Assembly (NCBI RefSeq): GCF_900106535.1
Contig: NZ_FNOH01000003.1
Span: forward strand, 124,001-188,000
Direction: 5' to 3'
DNA from: Myxococcus xanthus
GTDB lineage: Bacteria > Myxococcota > Myxococcia > Myxococcales > Myxococcaceae
Length of the DNA: 64,000 bases
The translations under genes were made by a program, and so were the position numbers. Below the pieces are notes generated by a model. That model searched no databases and had not been told where the DNA came from. It saw only the letters and a program-made list of their open reading frames with translations. Below are positions 22,199-30,989 of the stretch, piece after piece. Positions within the stretch are counted from its first letter, which is position 1, and each line of letters opens with the position of its first letter.

Positions 22199-22960
22199 TC
22201 AGCGCAGCCCCACGCGCTTCGCCAACTCCTGCGCCAGGGCCCGCAGCTCCTCCACGCCGGCCGCCTGCGGGCTCGTGTCGAACACCACCTCGTAGCCCAG
22301 CCCCGCCTGGTTGATGGACTCCGATCGCGGAATCCGAGCCCGCAGGACGGGCACGGTGGACTCGCTCAGCGCGCCCTCCATGGCCTCGTTGGTCGCGGTG
22401 GTGCGGCGATCCCACAGATTCACCACCGCCACCAGCTCACCGCCCTGCTCGCGAACGTCACGCCAGGCGGTCTCGATTTCCCCCAGCCCCTGGAGCGCGA
22501 AGGCGCCGGTGGGCACGGGGGCCACGACCAGGTCCGCGGAGGCGAGCACGGCCTCGGTGTAGGCGCCGATGCTGGGCGGGGTGTCCGCGAGGATGATGTC
22601 CGGCGTCCACCCCAGCGTCTTGAGCGCGCGAGGAATCGCCTGGAGGCGGTGGCCCCACTGAAACAGCTCGCGCTCCTGCGCGGCCATGCGCGGCGCGGCG
22701 GGGGCGATGAACAAGCCGGGCCGCTTCGGTGAAGCCACGACCACCTGCGCCAGCGTGTGCTTGGGACGGGGCCCGAGCGCATCCCCCACGCACGGGCCTT
22801 CCCGGCTCTCCAGCCCCAGCACCAGCGACGCATGGGCCTGGGGGTCCAGGTCCAGCAGCAGCACCTGGCGGCCGGCATCCGCGAGGGCCGCCGCCACATG
22901 CGAGCAGAGCGTCGTCTTGCCGACGCCGCCCTTGATGGTGGAGAACGCGATGAACGCCAT
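22199..22960 (-). CDS. Orphan ParA/MinD-family ATPase
   Basis: 253 residues from ATG 22960; the frame is open much further upstream, but that extension is Arg/Gly-rich and rejected. The deviant Walker A KGGVGKTT lies at residues 10-17, Walker A' LLLDLDPQAHAS follows, and the Walker B region is IILADTPPSIG. Like ParA, MinD and related positioning ATPases it should dimerise on ATP and bind DNA or membrane. No parB-like gene, centromere-like repeat or partner gene is adjacent, so the cargo is unknown. Myxobacteria use several orphan ParA proteins to place division sites, chemosensory clusters or carboxysome-like cargo, but I cannot assign this one. It converges on the rnk-like gene. Confidence 0.9.
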   Translation of the reverse strand: MAFIAFSTIKGGVGKTTLCSHVAAALADAGRQVLLLDLDPQAHASLVLGLESREGPCVGDALGPRPKHTLAQVVVASPKRPGLFIAPAAPRMAAQERELFQWGHRLQAIPRALKTLGWTPDIILADTPPSIGAYTEAVLASADLVVAPVPTGAFALQGLGEIETAWRDVREQGGELVAVVNLWDRRTTATNEAMEGALSESTVPVLRARIPRSESINQAGLGYEVVFDTSPQAAGVEELRALAQELAKRVGLR

Positions 22961-23124
22961 GCCCCGGTCTATACCGGACGACCCACGGGGAGAAAAGCCA
23001 CGGGCGGCGGCACCTCCGTGCTCAGTTCCACGCGCTTCCACTGCGCCGCCAGCGACACATTCTTCTTCGGCATGCCGGCCCATTACCTGCAACGACGTGC
23101 GCAGGAAATGGGCACCTCCGCGGG

Positions 23125-23433
23125 CTACTTCTGCGTCATGATCCACTTCACCAGCGCGCGCGCCTCGGCCTCCGACACCTGGGCGTTCGCCGGCATCGGA
23201 ATGGCGCCCCAGACACCGCTGCTGCCCTTGCGCACGCGCTGCGCCAGCTTGTCCTCCACGCCCTCCTGCTTCGCATAGCGGGCGGCAATCTCCTTGAACG
23301 AGGGACCGACCAGCCGCGCCGTCGCTGAATGACACGTCGAGCAGTTCTTGGCCTTCGAGAGCTCCTCACTCGCGGAGGCCACGTTGGACACCGACGCCAC
23401 CGCGAAAACAGACAGCCACAGAAAACGCTTCAT
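23125..23433 (-). CDS. Small class I cytochrome c, exported
   Basis: 102 residues from ATG 23433; an upstream in-frame start adds 14 residues before the signal peptide and is rejected. The signal peptide is MKRFLWLSVFAVASVSNVASA with cleavage before SEEL. The haem site is CSTCH near residue 30 of the mature region, and the distal Met ligand is likely in GAIPMPANAQV. Size and layout match c551-type electron carriers of the periplasm. It stands 78 bases downstream of the RND adaptor gene (23512) in the same direction, but there is no obvious redox partner nearby. Its partner oxidase or reductase is unknown. Confidence 0.9.
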   Translation of the reverse strand: MKRFLWLSVFAVASVSNVASASEELSKAKNCSTCHSATARLVGPSFKEIAARYAKQEGVEDKLAQRVRKGSSGVWGAIPMPANAQVSEAEARALVKWIMTQK

Positions 23434-23511
23434 CGAAGTCTCCAGTCCGCACAGCATATCAAGGCTGACCGACATCGCAGCCCTATCCGATTTTGCTGAG
23501 CTCCACGCGAA

Positions 23512-24690
23512 CTAGCGCGCGGCACGCCCTTCCGCGACGCGCACCACGCGCCCATCGCCCAGGGTGTCCGGTGGGCTCAGCACCACCCTGTCCTCCGCGG
23601 ACAATCCGTCCATCACCTCGACATGCGCGCCCAGGTCACGCCCCAGCACGACCACGCGCTGCTGGACGGCATTCGCCTCCCCCACCACGAGGACCGTGGG
23701 CCCCTCCCTCCGCACGGCCAGCGCGCTGGCCGGAATGAGCATGGGCGGAGCCTCGCGCTCGATGAGCAACCGGACGCGCACGAATGACCCGGCGAACAGC
23801 GCCTCTGTGTTGGCGAGCTGCACCTCCGTCAGGAGCGTGCGGGTCCCTGGGTCCAACACCCCCGCGGTCCGCACCACGCGCCCCGGCAGCGCCCGCGCGG
23901 GCGCATCCAGCGTGAAGATCCGCGCCTCGAGCCCCGGCCGGATGTCATGGGCGAGGGACTGCGGCACGTCCACGTAGACCTTCAGCGTGTGCGTCTGCGC
24001 GAGTTCGAACAGGCTCGTCATTCCGCTGCCACTGCCCGCGGTGACCAGCGCTCCCCGGTCCACGTTGCGACGCACGATGACACCATCAAACGGCGCCACC
24101 ACGCGGCGAAATGCGTACAACGCTTCGAGGCGCTCCACCTCCGCCTTCGCGCTCTTCAGCGAAGCCTCCGCGGAGTTGGCCCGCGCCCGCGCCTCCTCCG
24201 CCACCTCGTGGCTGACGTTGCCCTCTCCCGCGAGAATCTGCCCGCGCCGCGCGGACGCGCGAGCGAGCTCCAGGTTCCGCTCCGTCTCATCCAGGCGCGC
24301 CCGGGCCCGGTGACACTCCGCCTGGAGCTCGGGCGCTTCAAGCTCCGCCAGCAACTGGCCCGCGCGGACCCGGTCGCCCAGGTCGACGTGGATGCGTCCC
24401 ACGAAGCCATTGATGCGGGCGTGCAGTGACGCGCGCTGACTGGGAAGGACCGTCCCTGGCAACGTGAGCTCCGCCTTCGGCTCGGACCGCGTCACGCGCG
24501 CGGTGGCCACGAGCGGCGGCAGACGGGCTTCCGCTTCACGCCGATCCAACGCGCGCGACCGCTCCAACCGTGGCGCCACGCCGAGCCCCAGCAGCACCAG
24601 GAGCAAGGCGGCGAACACCCAGGGCCAGCGCCCGCCTCGCGCCGCGGCGTCGGGCGCCGCGGCATCCACGCCAGGGGTCTGCTCCGTCAC
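23512..24690 (-). CDS. RND efflux periplasmic adaptor (second system)
   Basis: 392 residues from GTG 24690, overlapping the stop of the RND gene by 4 bases (GTGA). An N-terminal TM anchor (WPWVFAALLLVLLGLGVAP, about 22-40) replaces a lipobox. The rest is HlyD/AcrA-like: barrel strand, lipoyl half (ARINGFVGRIHVDLGDRVRAGQ), a helical hairpin about 115-185, second lipoyl half (VVAPFDGVIVRRNVDRGALV), then YVDVPQSLAHDIRPG and the C-terminal domains. It pairs with the RND permease encoded just upstream. No TolC-like gene accompanies this pair, so it must use an outer-membrane channel encoded elsewhere. Confidence 0.92.
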   Translation of the reverse strand: MTEQTPGVDAAAPDAAARGGRWPWVFAALLLVLLGLGVAPRLERSRALDRREAEARLPPLVATARVTRSEPKAELTLPGTVLPSQRASLHARINGFVGRIHVDLGDRVRAGQLLAELEAPELQAECHRARARLDETERNLELARASARRGQILAGEGNVSHEVAEEARARANSAEASLKSAKAEVERLEALYAFRRVVAPFDGVIVRRNVDRGALVTAGSGSGMTSLFELAQTHTLKVYVDVPQSLAHDIRPGLEARIFTLDAPARALPGRVVRTAGVLDPGTRTLLTEVQLANTEALFAGSFVRVRLLIEREAPPMLIPASALAVRREGPTVLVVGEANAVQQRVVVLGRDLGAHVEVMDGLSAEDRVVLSPPDTLGDGRVVRVAEGRAAR

Positions 24691-27600
24691 GCTGTCACCG
24701 AGGGCTCGAGTTCAGGGGCCGCCGCGCGGACAGCCCGCCGCGCCTGCATCAGACTGTAAACGACGGGAACGAAGAACAGGGTCGCCACCGTGGCGCCCAC
24801 GAGGCCGCCAATGACCGCGCAGCCGAGCGCGGCGTTCTGCTCGCCGCCCTCGCCCAGGTTCAGGGACATGGGGAGCATGCCCAGGCCCATGGCCAGCGCC
24901 GTCATCAACACGGGGCGCACCCGCACCCGCCCCGCTTCGAGCGCAGCCTCCGCCGCGCTCGCGCCGAGCGCGAGCTGCTCGTTGGCGAAGGACACCACCA
25001 GCACGGAGTTCGCCGTGGCCACGCCCACGCTCATGATGGCGCCCATCAACGAGGGAATGCTGAAGGGCGTCTGCGTGGCGAACAGCGAAACCACCATGCC
25101 CACCACCGCCCCCGGCAGCGCGGTGATGATGATGAAGGGGTCCAGCCAGGACTGGAAGTTGACCACCATCAGCGCATAGACGAGCACCGCCGCGAACAGC
25201 AGGCCCAACAGCAGCCGGTCGAAGCTGGTGCGCATGCTCTCCACCTGCCCACGCACCTGGATGCGCGAGCCCGGCGGCAGCTCCTCTCGGTAGCGGTCGA
25301 CGATCCGCTCCAGCCGCGACGCCACGCTGCCCAGGTCCGTGTCCTGGACGTCCGCGCGGACGTTGAAGGTGGGCTGGATGTCCACATGGGTGACGAAGAC
25401 GGGCGTCCACTCGCGCTGCACCCGGGTGAGGTCACCCAGGAGCTGGGGCCCTTCCCGGGTGGGCAGCGCCATCCGCGTCAGGTCCTCCACCGAGGACACC
25501 CGCGTCTCCGGCACGCGCACCGACACCGGATAGCTGTTCCCCGTCTTCGGGTCGATCCAGAAGCTGGGGCTCACCTGCGAGCTGGATGACACGGTGAGCA
25601 GCACGTTGTTGGCCACGTCCCGCTGCGTGAGCCCCACCGCGCTGGAGCGGACCCGGTCCACCTCGAAGTGCAGCCGAGGCGCGTTCACCACCTGCGACAG
25701 GCGCACGTCCACCGCGCCGCGGACCTGTCCCAGCTCCACCTCGAGCTTCCGCGCGATGGCATAGGTGGCCTCGCGTTGGGAGCCGGAGACCTGCACGTCA
25801 ATGGGCGACGGCAGCCCGAAGTTGAGAATCTGCGTCACGATGTCCGCGGGCTGGAAGTAGAACGTGAGCTCGGGGAAGCGCCGCGGCAACTCCTCGCGCA
25901 GCAGCCGGACGTACGCGTCCGTCCGGACCCGGCGCTTCGGAGCCAGCGTCACGAGGACCTCCCCGTCCGCGCTGCTCACGTTGGAGGTGTCCGTCAGCGC
26001 GAGGTTGTAGCCGCCCGGCATGCCCATCATGTCAATCAGGCTCACCCGGTCCTCGGCGGGGATGAGCTCGCGCACGGCGTCCTCCACGAGCGACAGGTAC
26101 CGCTCCGTCTCCTCGATGCGCGTCCCCGGCGGCGCCACGACGTGAAGGCGGAGCTGGCCCGCGTCCACGGTGGGAAAGAAGTCGCGGCCCACGAAGGGCA
26201 TCAACCCCACCGCCGCCAGCACCGCGAGCAGGAAGAAAACCAGCACGCGGCGCGGCCGGGCCAGGGCCCCCTGGAGCGCCCTCACGTACCGCGCACGGAA
26301 GCGGTCGAAGCCCTCCTCGAATCGGTGGTGCAGTCGCGCCAGCCAGCCCGTCTGGGGCTGCCCGTGCCGCTGAACCTCCGCGCGCAGCAGGAACTGTACG
26401 AGCGTGGGCACCAGCGTGCGCGAGAGCAGATACGAGGCCATGACGGAGAGCCCCACCGCCAGGCCCATGGGCAGGAACAAGTATCGGGCCGGCCCCTCCA
26501 GGAAGAGCACCGAGACGAAGACGATGCCAATGGAGAGCGAGGCGACGAAGGCGGGCACGGCGATCTGCTCCGCACCATCCAGGATGGCCTGGGTGAGCGG
26601 CTTCCCCATGGCCAGGTTGCGGTGGATGTTCTCTATCTCCACCGTGGCGTCATCCACGAGGATGCCCACCGCGAGCGCCAGCCCGCCCAGCGTCATCGAG
26701 TCGAGCGTGTACCCGAGGCCCCGCAACACCAGGATGGCCGCGAGCACCGACAAGGGAATGGAGATGGCGATGATGAGCGTGCTCCGCCAGCTCCCCAGGA
26801 ACAGGAGGATCATCGTCGCCGTCAGCAGCGCGGCGATGACGCCTTCAACCAGGAGCCCGTGGATGGCGGTCGTCACGAAGGAGGACTGGTCCGCCAGCAA
26901 CCGCACCGACAATCCCTCCGGCGCGGCGGCCTGGATGGTGGGCAGCAGTTCGCGCACGCGGCGGGCGACCTCCAGCGTCGAGGCGTCCCCCGTCTTCATC
27001 ACGGACAGGATGACGGAGCGCCGGCCCTCCTCCCGGGCGATGTTCGTCTGCACCGCGAAGCCGTCATGCACGTGCGCCACGTCTCGGAGAAACACGACGC
27101 GGCCATCGCTCCGGCGCACCGGGATGTCATTGAGCGCGGCGAGCGTCTCCGGACTGCTGTTGAGCGTCACGCGGTACTCGTGCGCGCCCATCTTGATGTT
27201 CCCCGTGGGCAGGACCAGGTTCTGCGCGGAGACCGCCGAGGCGACGTCGTGCGGCGCCAGCCCATGGGCCTCGAGGGCTTCCAGGTCCAGATCCACGGTC
27301 ATCTGACGGACCTTGCCGCCCATGAGCTGGGGAATGCGCGCGCCCCGGACCGTGCCGAGCAGAGGCCGGACGCGTTGATTCACATGGTCGTAGATTTGCG
27401 ACTCGGTGAGCGTCTCACTGCTGAACGACACCTGGAGGATGGGCACACTGCTGGCCGAATACCGGAGGATGATGGGCGGCTGCGTCCCCGGAGGCATGCG
27501 CCGGGTGATGGATTGCGAGGACGCCGTCACCTGGGCCATGGCCTCGGCCACGTCAGCCCCGGGGTGTAGATACAACCGGGCGACCGATACACCGTCGAAT

Positions 27601-27854
27601 GACTGGCTTTCCTGCCGGGCCAGGTTCGCCACGTTGTTGGCCAGGGAGTATTCACTGTATTGGGTAATCTGCCGCTCGATCTGCTGCGCGGGCAGCCCGT
27701 CATAGCTCCAGACGACGCTGATGACGGGGATGTCGACCTCGGGGAGGATGTCCGTGGGGGATTCGTGGATGACCTGCACACTCACGAAGACGAGCAGCAG
27801 CGCCGCCACCACGAAGGTATAGGGGCGTCGGAGCGCCAGCCGGACGATCCACAT
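24687..27854 (-). CDS. RND family transporter, inner-membrane permease (second system)
   Basis: 1055 residues from ATG 27854, which has a GGAGG ribosome site; the frame is open much further upstream but that extension is not protein-like. It has the full RND plan: TM1, periplasmic loop with ESPTDILPEVDIPVISV, a TM2-TM6 block containing LALAVGILVDDATVEIEN (paired proton-relay Asp), TM7 with GRDFFPTVDAGQLRLHVVAPPGTR after it, a second loop and TM8-TM12. The length is normal. DILPEVDIPV and EETERYLSLVED suggest the HAE1/heavy-metal-type boundary, so drug efflux and metal efflux are both possible. It is divergent from the Tat/GMC pair. Confidence 0.93.
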   Translation of the reverse strand: MWIVRLALRRPYTFVVAALLLVFVSVQVIHESPTDILPEVDIPVISVVWSYDGLPAQQIERQITQYSEYSLANNVANLARQESQSFDGVSVARLYLHPGADVAEAMAQVTASSQSITRRMPPGTQPPIILRYSASSVPILQVSFSSETLTESQIYDHVNQRVRPLLGTVRGARIPQLMGGKVRQMTVDLDLEALEAHGLAPHDVASAVSAQNLVLPTGNIKMGAHEYRVTLNSSPETLAALNDIPVRRSDGRVVFLRDVAHVHDGFAVQTNIAREEGRRSVILSVMKTGDASTLEVARRVRELLPTIQAAAPEGLSVRLLADQSSFVTTAIHGLLVEGVIAALLTATMILLFLGSWRSTLIIAISIPLSVLAAILVLRGLGYTLDSMTLGGLALAVGILVDDATVEIENIHRNLAMGKPLTQAILDGAEQIAVPAFVASLSIGIVFVSVLFLEGPARYLFLPMGLAVGLSVMASYLLSRTLVPTLVQFLLRAEVQRHGQPQTGWLARLHHRFEEGFDRFRARYVRALQGALARPRRVLVFFLLAVLAAVGLMPFVGRDFFPTVDAGQLRLHVVAPPGTRIEETERYLSLVEDAVRELIPAEDRVSLIDMMGMPGGYNLALTDTSNVSSADGEVLVTLAPKRRVRTDAYVRLLREELPRRFPELTFYFQPADIVTQILNFGLPSPIDVQVSGSQREATYAIARKLEVELGQVRGAVDVRLSQVVNAPRLHFEVDRVRSSAVGLTQRDVANNVLLTVSSSSQVSPSFWIDPKTGNSYPVSVRVPETRVSSVEDLTRMALPTREGPQLLGDLTRVQREWTPVFVTHVDIQPTFNVRADVQDTDLGSVASRLERIVDRYREELPPGSRIQVRGQVESMRTSFDRLLLGLLFAAVLVYALMVVNFQSWLDPFIIITALPGAVVGMVVSLFATQTPFSIPSLMGAIMSVGVATANSVLVVSFANEQLALGASAAEAALEAGRVRVRPVLMTALAMGLGMLPMSLNLGEGGEQNAALGCAVIGGLVGATVATLFFVPVVYSLMQARRAVRAAAPELEPSVTA

Positions 27855-27951
27855 ATCGCCTCCGCTCTTTGCCATGGAGCAGCAATCGAGGCAATGTCCG
27901 CAACCCTTGCTTCCGCTGGGAAGACTGGGGCAGCATGAGGGCTGAGCCGTC

Positions 27952-28518
27952 ATGAACAACGCCGTGAAAACATCTCCTTCCTCCGGGACTGTATCGAGGG
28001 AAGCGCTGCTGAATCGCAGACAGCTCCTGCAGTGGTTGGGAATCGGCGTGGTGGCCTCCAGTTGCGGCACGCTTCGCCCGCGGCTTGCGCCTCCCACGGT
28101 GGGCTCGGCCCCCCTCCAGCTCATCGCGCCCGACAGCGCAGGGCCCCTTCCCGACGACGTGCGGGAGGTCCTGCTCGATACGGCCCGCTGGCTCTCACGC
28201 TTCGTGGGAATGGACGGCCAGCTCAACGAGGCGCTGCTGGAAGGCTATCTGCGTCTCAAATGCGAGGAGCGTCCCTCATACCTGGCCACCTACACCCGTT
28301 TCGCGGCGGAGGTGAAACGGCCCGAGAAGCTCTCCGCGGAATGGCTCTTGGAGCTGCCAGAGCTCCACCGCGTGAAGGTGGTGGGCGAGCTGGCCATCAT
28401 GTCGCTGGTCGGCGGGGGCTTCCGGACGTTTGGCTTCGGAAACATGAATGGCCACATGGGCGGGCTCTGGCACGAGCCGCACGAATCGGGCTCCTATCAC
28501 GCCTCGGACGAACTGTAG
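27952..28518 (+). CDS. Tat-exported small subunit of a GMC oxidoreductase (gluconate dehydrogenase subunit 3-like)
   Basis: 188 residues. The N-terminus carries a Tat-like signal, NRRQLLQWLGIGVVASSC; the Cys at its end (residue 38) could be lipidated. The body is about 150 residues, helical, with DVREVLLDTARWLSRFVGMDG, RPSYLATYTRFAAEV, and a His-rich end NGHMGGLWHEPHES. A small Tat protein placed directly before a GMC-family flavoprotein is the layout of periplasmic alcohol/sugar dehydrogenases, where the small subunit carries the Tat signal and the flavoprotein travels with it. Only 31 bases separate it from the GMC gene. The family link is by context and shape rather than strong motifs. Confidence 0.72.
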   Translation: MNNAVKTSPSSGTVSREALLNRRQLLQWLGIGVVASSCGTLRPRLAPPTVGSAPLQLIAPDSAGPLPDDVREVLLDTARWLSRFVGMDGQLNEALLEGYLRLKCEERPSYLATYTRFAAEVKRPEKLSAEWLLELPELHRVKVVGELAIMSLVGGGFRTFGFGNMNGHMGGLWHEPHESGSYHASDEL

Positions 28519-28549
28519 TCAGCGCGGTCGCCGACAGGATTTGACAACC

Positions 28550-30121
28550 ATGAGGCTGTGTATCGTCGGAAGTGGTGTTGCCGCGGTCATCACCGCCCGC
28601 GCCGCGCTGGAGCGGGGCTACGAGGTGGTGATGCTCGAAGCCGGCCCTCGCACGCCCATGCGGGACTCGCGCCGCTGGCTGGACTTCGTCACCACGGGCG
28701 TGCGGCCCTACCACGCCTGTGAGGACTCGCAGGGTGACGCCAACTCCCGCCCCGGTGTCCAACCCGAGCGCGACCACTTCCTCATCAAGGGCAGCCGGCT
28801 CATGGCGGTGGGCGGGTCGACGCTGCACTGGAGCGGCTGGACGCCCCGCCTCCAGCCCGAGGACCTGGAGCTGCGCAAGCGCACCGGCAAGGGGAACGAC
28901 TGGCCCTTCAGCTACACCCAGCTCGAGCCCTATTACAGCCAGGCTGAGTCCCTGCTGAACGTCACCGGCCCCAACGCGCCCGTGGACGGACATCCCACGC
29001 CCTGGCGCTCGCAGCCCTACAAGTGGAACAGCCCGCCGTATCCCATCGAGTCGGAGCCGGTGCGCCACGCCTTGAAGGCGCTGGGCATCACCTATGACCA
29101 CATTCCCATGTCGCGCAGAGGCCCCGGCGGCGAGGGTGTGGGCGGCCCGTGCATGACGTTTGGCACGTGCCGGTATTGCCCGATGGGCGCGCGCTTCGAC
29201 CCCACCCTGCTGCTGGCGGACATGGAGTCCCATCCGGGCTTCCGGTTGCTCGCGAGCAGCCCGGTGCTGGCCGTGCGCATGGCGGGAGCGGTGGCCCAGG
29301 GCGTCACCTACCGCACCCCCGAGGGCGAGACGGCCACGCTGGACGCGGACGCCGTGCTGGTGGCCGCGGGCGCCCTGGAGACGCCCAAGCTGCTGTGGCA
29401 CTCGGGCTTCGATGAGCAGCGCCTGCCCGCGCTCGGGCGCTACCTGGTTACCCACCCGATGCTGAAGCTCGAGGGCAAGCTGGCAAAGCCCCCCCGGGAG
29501 TTCAACGGGCGCGAAGTCCCCATGCCCGCCCTCTTCTCTCGGCACTTCGACACGCCGGAGCAGCAGGCCGCCGGGAAGATGATCTTCTCCGAGTACCCGG
29601 AGGAGCCGGACCTGCAGTCATGGGTCCGCCAGGAGCAACTGGCGCCCGAGTACATCGCCTCCTTCGCCCGGGAGAGCCGGCTCAACCTCCATGGCTTCAT
29701 CGAGGAGTTCCCCCAGGCGGAGAACCGCCTGCGCTTCACGGGCAAGCCGGGCGAGCGCCAGGTGGAGATTCACTACGCGGTGGACGCGGGGTTCGCCGCG
29801 CGCTGGCAGTGGATGACCGACACCTTGATGCAGGTGATGAAGACCGCGGGCTGCCGCGAGTCGGAGGTCTGGGTTTCGGGCGTGATTCGCCGGGCGGACC
29901 ACTCGGTGGGCACGGCGCGCTTCGGCCAAGGGCCGGACTCGGGCGTCGTGGACGGGAGGCACCTCGTCTTCGGGACGAAGAACCTGTTCGCCCTCACCAA
30001 CGGCAACTTCCCGAACAACGGCGCCATCAACCCGACGCTGACGCTCACCGCCCTCTCGCTGCGCTTCGCGGACCAGGTGCTGCCGGACCTGGCGCCGACA
30101 CGAACTACAGCGCGGCCTTGA
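28550..30121 (+). CDS. GMC-family FAD-dependent oxidoreductase
   Basis: 523 residues from ATG 28550; an upstream in-frame extension overlapping the small-subunit gene is rejected. The FAD-binding motif is at the N-terminus (LCIVGSGVAAVITARAALE), followed by the GMC signature-like GGSTLHWSGW and the C-terminal closure NGNFPNNGAINPTLT. A Cys-rich insert CMTFGTCRYCPMGAR (around 200-214) is typical of the subgroup that works with a Tat-borne small subunit and may hold a cluster or stabilise the fold. It has no signal of its own, which fits export piggybacked on the 27952 product. By family it oxidises an alcohol or sugar; the substrate is unknown. Its stop overlaps the convergent EamA-like gene by 17 bases. 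Confidence 0.9.
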   Translation: MRLCIVGSGVAAVITARAALERGYEVVMLEAGPRTPMRDSRRWLDFVTTGVRPYHACEDSQGDANSRPGVQPERDHFLIKGSRLMAVGGSTLHWSGWTPRLQPEDLELRKRTGKGNDWPFSYTQLEPYYSQAESLLNVTGPNAPVDGHPTPWRSQPYKWNSPPYPIESEPVRHALKALGITYDHIPMSRRGPGGEGVGGPCMTFGTCRYCPMGARFDPTLLLADMESHPGFRLLASSPVLAVRMAGAVAQGVTYRTPEGETATLDADAVLVAAGALETPKLLWHSGFDEQRLPALGRYLVTHPMLKLEGKLAKPPREFNGREVPMPALFSRHFDTPEQQAAGKMIFSEYPEEPDLQSWVRQEQLAPEYIASFARESRLNLHGFIEEFPQAENRLRFTGKPGERQVEIHYAVDAGFAARWQWMTDTLMQVMKTAGCRESEVWVSGVIRRADHSVGTARFGQGPDSGVVDGRHLVFGTKNLFALTNGNFPNNGAINPTLTLTALSLRFADQVLPDLAPTRTTARP

Positions 30122-30989
30122 GCACGGCCAACGCGACGATGGCCACGACGGCGAACACCTCGCGTCGCGCGGGCGCCTCCTGGATGAAGGCGTTGGCGAA
30201 CACCAGGGAGAAGAGCGTCACCGAGTTGAGGATGGGCCAGGCGACGACGCGGTTTCCCGCCGCCAGCGCCATGACGAAGGCGACCTGATTGCCCACGGTG
30301 AAGAGGGCGCGCACCAGCAGGTTGGTGCGTGCGCGGCCGTCCACGACCAGCTCGCTCAACTGCGCCCCCAGCGTCCCCCGGGCGCCGAAGAGGAGCAGCA
30401 GCACCAGACACGCCGCGCTCCTCCAGAACATCAAGGCGGTGCTCACCTCCAGGTTGGACGCCACGCCCGAAGGCTGGCCCTGGAAGAAGAGCTCCCCGCA
30501 GAGGCTCTGCACGAGGACGGCCACGGTGATGAAGAACGCCGGCAGCCACAGGGCGCGGCGGCTGTCCGAGCCACCTCCCGCGGCCAGCAACGAGCAGCCG
30601 GACACGGCGAGGGCGAACAGGTACTCGGTCCAGTGCACCGTTCGGCCGGACAGCATGAGCGCCAGGGGGATGAGCACATCCCCGATGCGCGAGGCGATGT
30701 TCACCCGGGCGACCGTGAGGTGCCGGAAGCCGTAGGAGAAGGCGAAGGCCACCCCCTGGACGCTCACCGCGAACAGCGCGAGCCTCGCGTTGCCATAGAG
30801 CGCCCACCCCGCCCTGTCCGTCATCGGCAGCAGCGGCGTCAGCGCCGCCAGCAAGAGGAACGGGACGAAGTTGTTGGCGAAGTTGAGGACGAGGATGGAC
30901 TGGCGGCGGAGCCCGTAGCTGAGCCGGTCGAAGACGCTGTTTCCCGACCGCAGCAGGACGGACGTCAGCGAGTAGAGGACTGTTTCCAT
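30105..30989 (-). CDS. EamA/DMT-like multi-spanning transporter
   Basis: 294 residues from ATG 30989, which overlaps the upstream NUDIX gene by 25 bases. About ten hydrophobic segments are visible (for example LNFANNFVPFLLLAALTPLL, IGDVLIPLALMLSG, EYLFALAVSGCSLLAAGG, ALWLPAFFITVAVLVQSLCG, VVAWPILNSVTLFSLVFANAF). Size and layout resemble the drug/metabolite exporter superfamily, though I see no diagnostic motif. As the last gene of a radical SAM - NUDIX - transporter operon, it may export or import the product or substrate of that pathway. Confidence 0.75.
   Translation of the reverse strand: METVLYSLTSVLLRSGNSVFDRLSYGLRRQSILVLNFANNFVPFLLLAALTPLLPMTDRAGWALYGNARLALFAVSVQGVAFAFSYGFRHLTVARVNIASRIGDVLIPLALMLSGRTVHWTEYLFALAVSGCSLLAAGGGSDSRRALWLPAFFITVAVLVQSLCGELFFQGQPSGVASNLEVSTALMFWRSAACLVLLLLFGARGTLGAQLSELVVDGRARTNLLVRALFTVGNQVAFVMALAAGNRVVAWPILNSVTLFSLVFANAFIQEAPARREVFAVVAIVALAVLKAAL

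Noticed and set aside
22961-23335. A 125-residue N-terminal extension of the ParA-like protein
   Set aside because: It is Gly/Arg-rich, unlike the family, and ATG 22960 directly precedes the usual ParA N-terminus (MAFIAFSTIKGGVGKTT).
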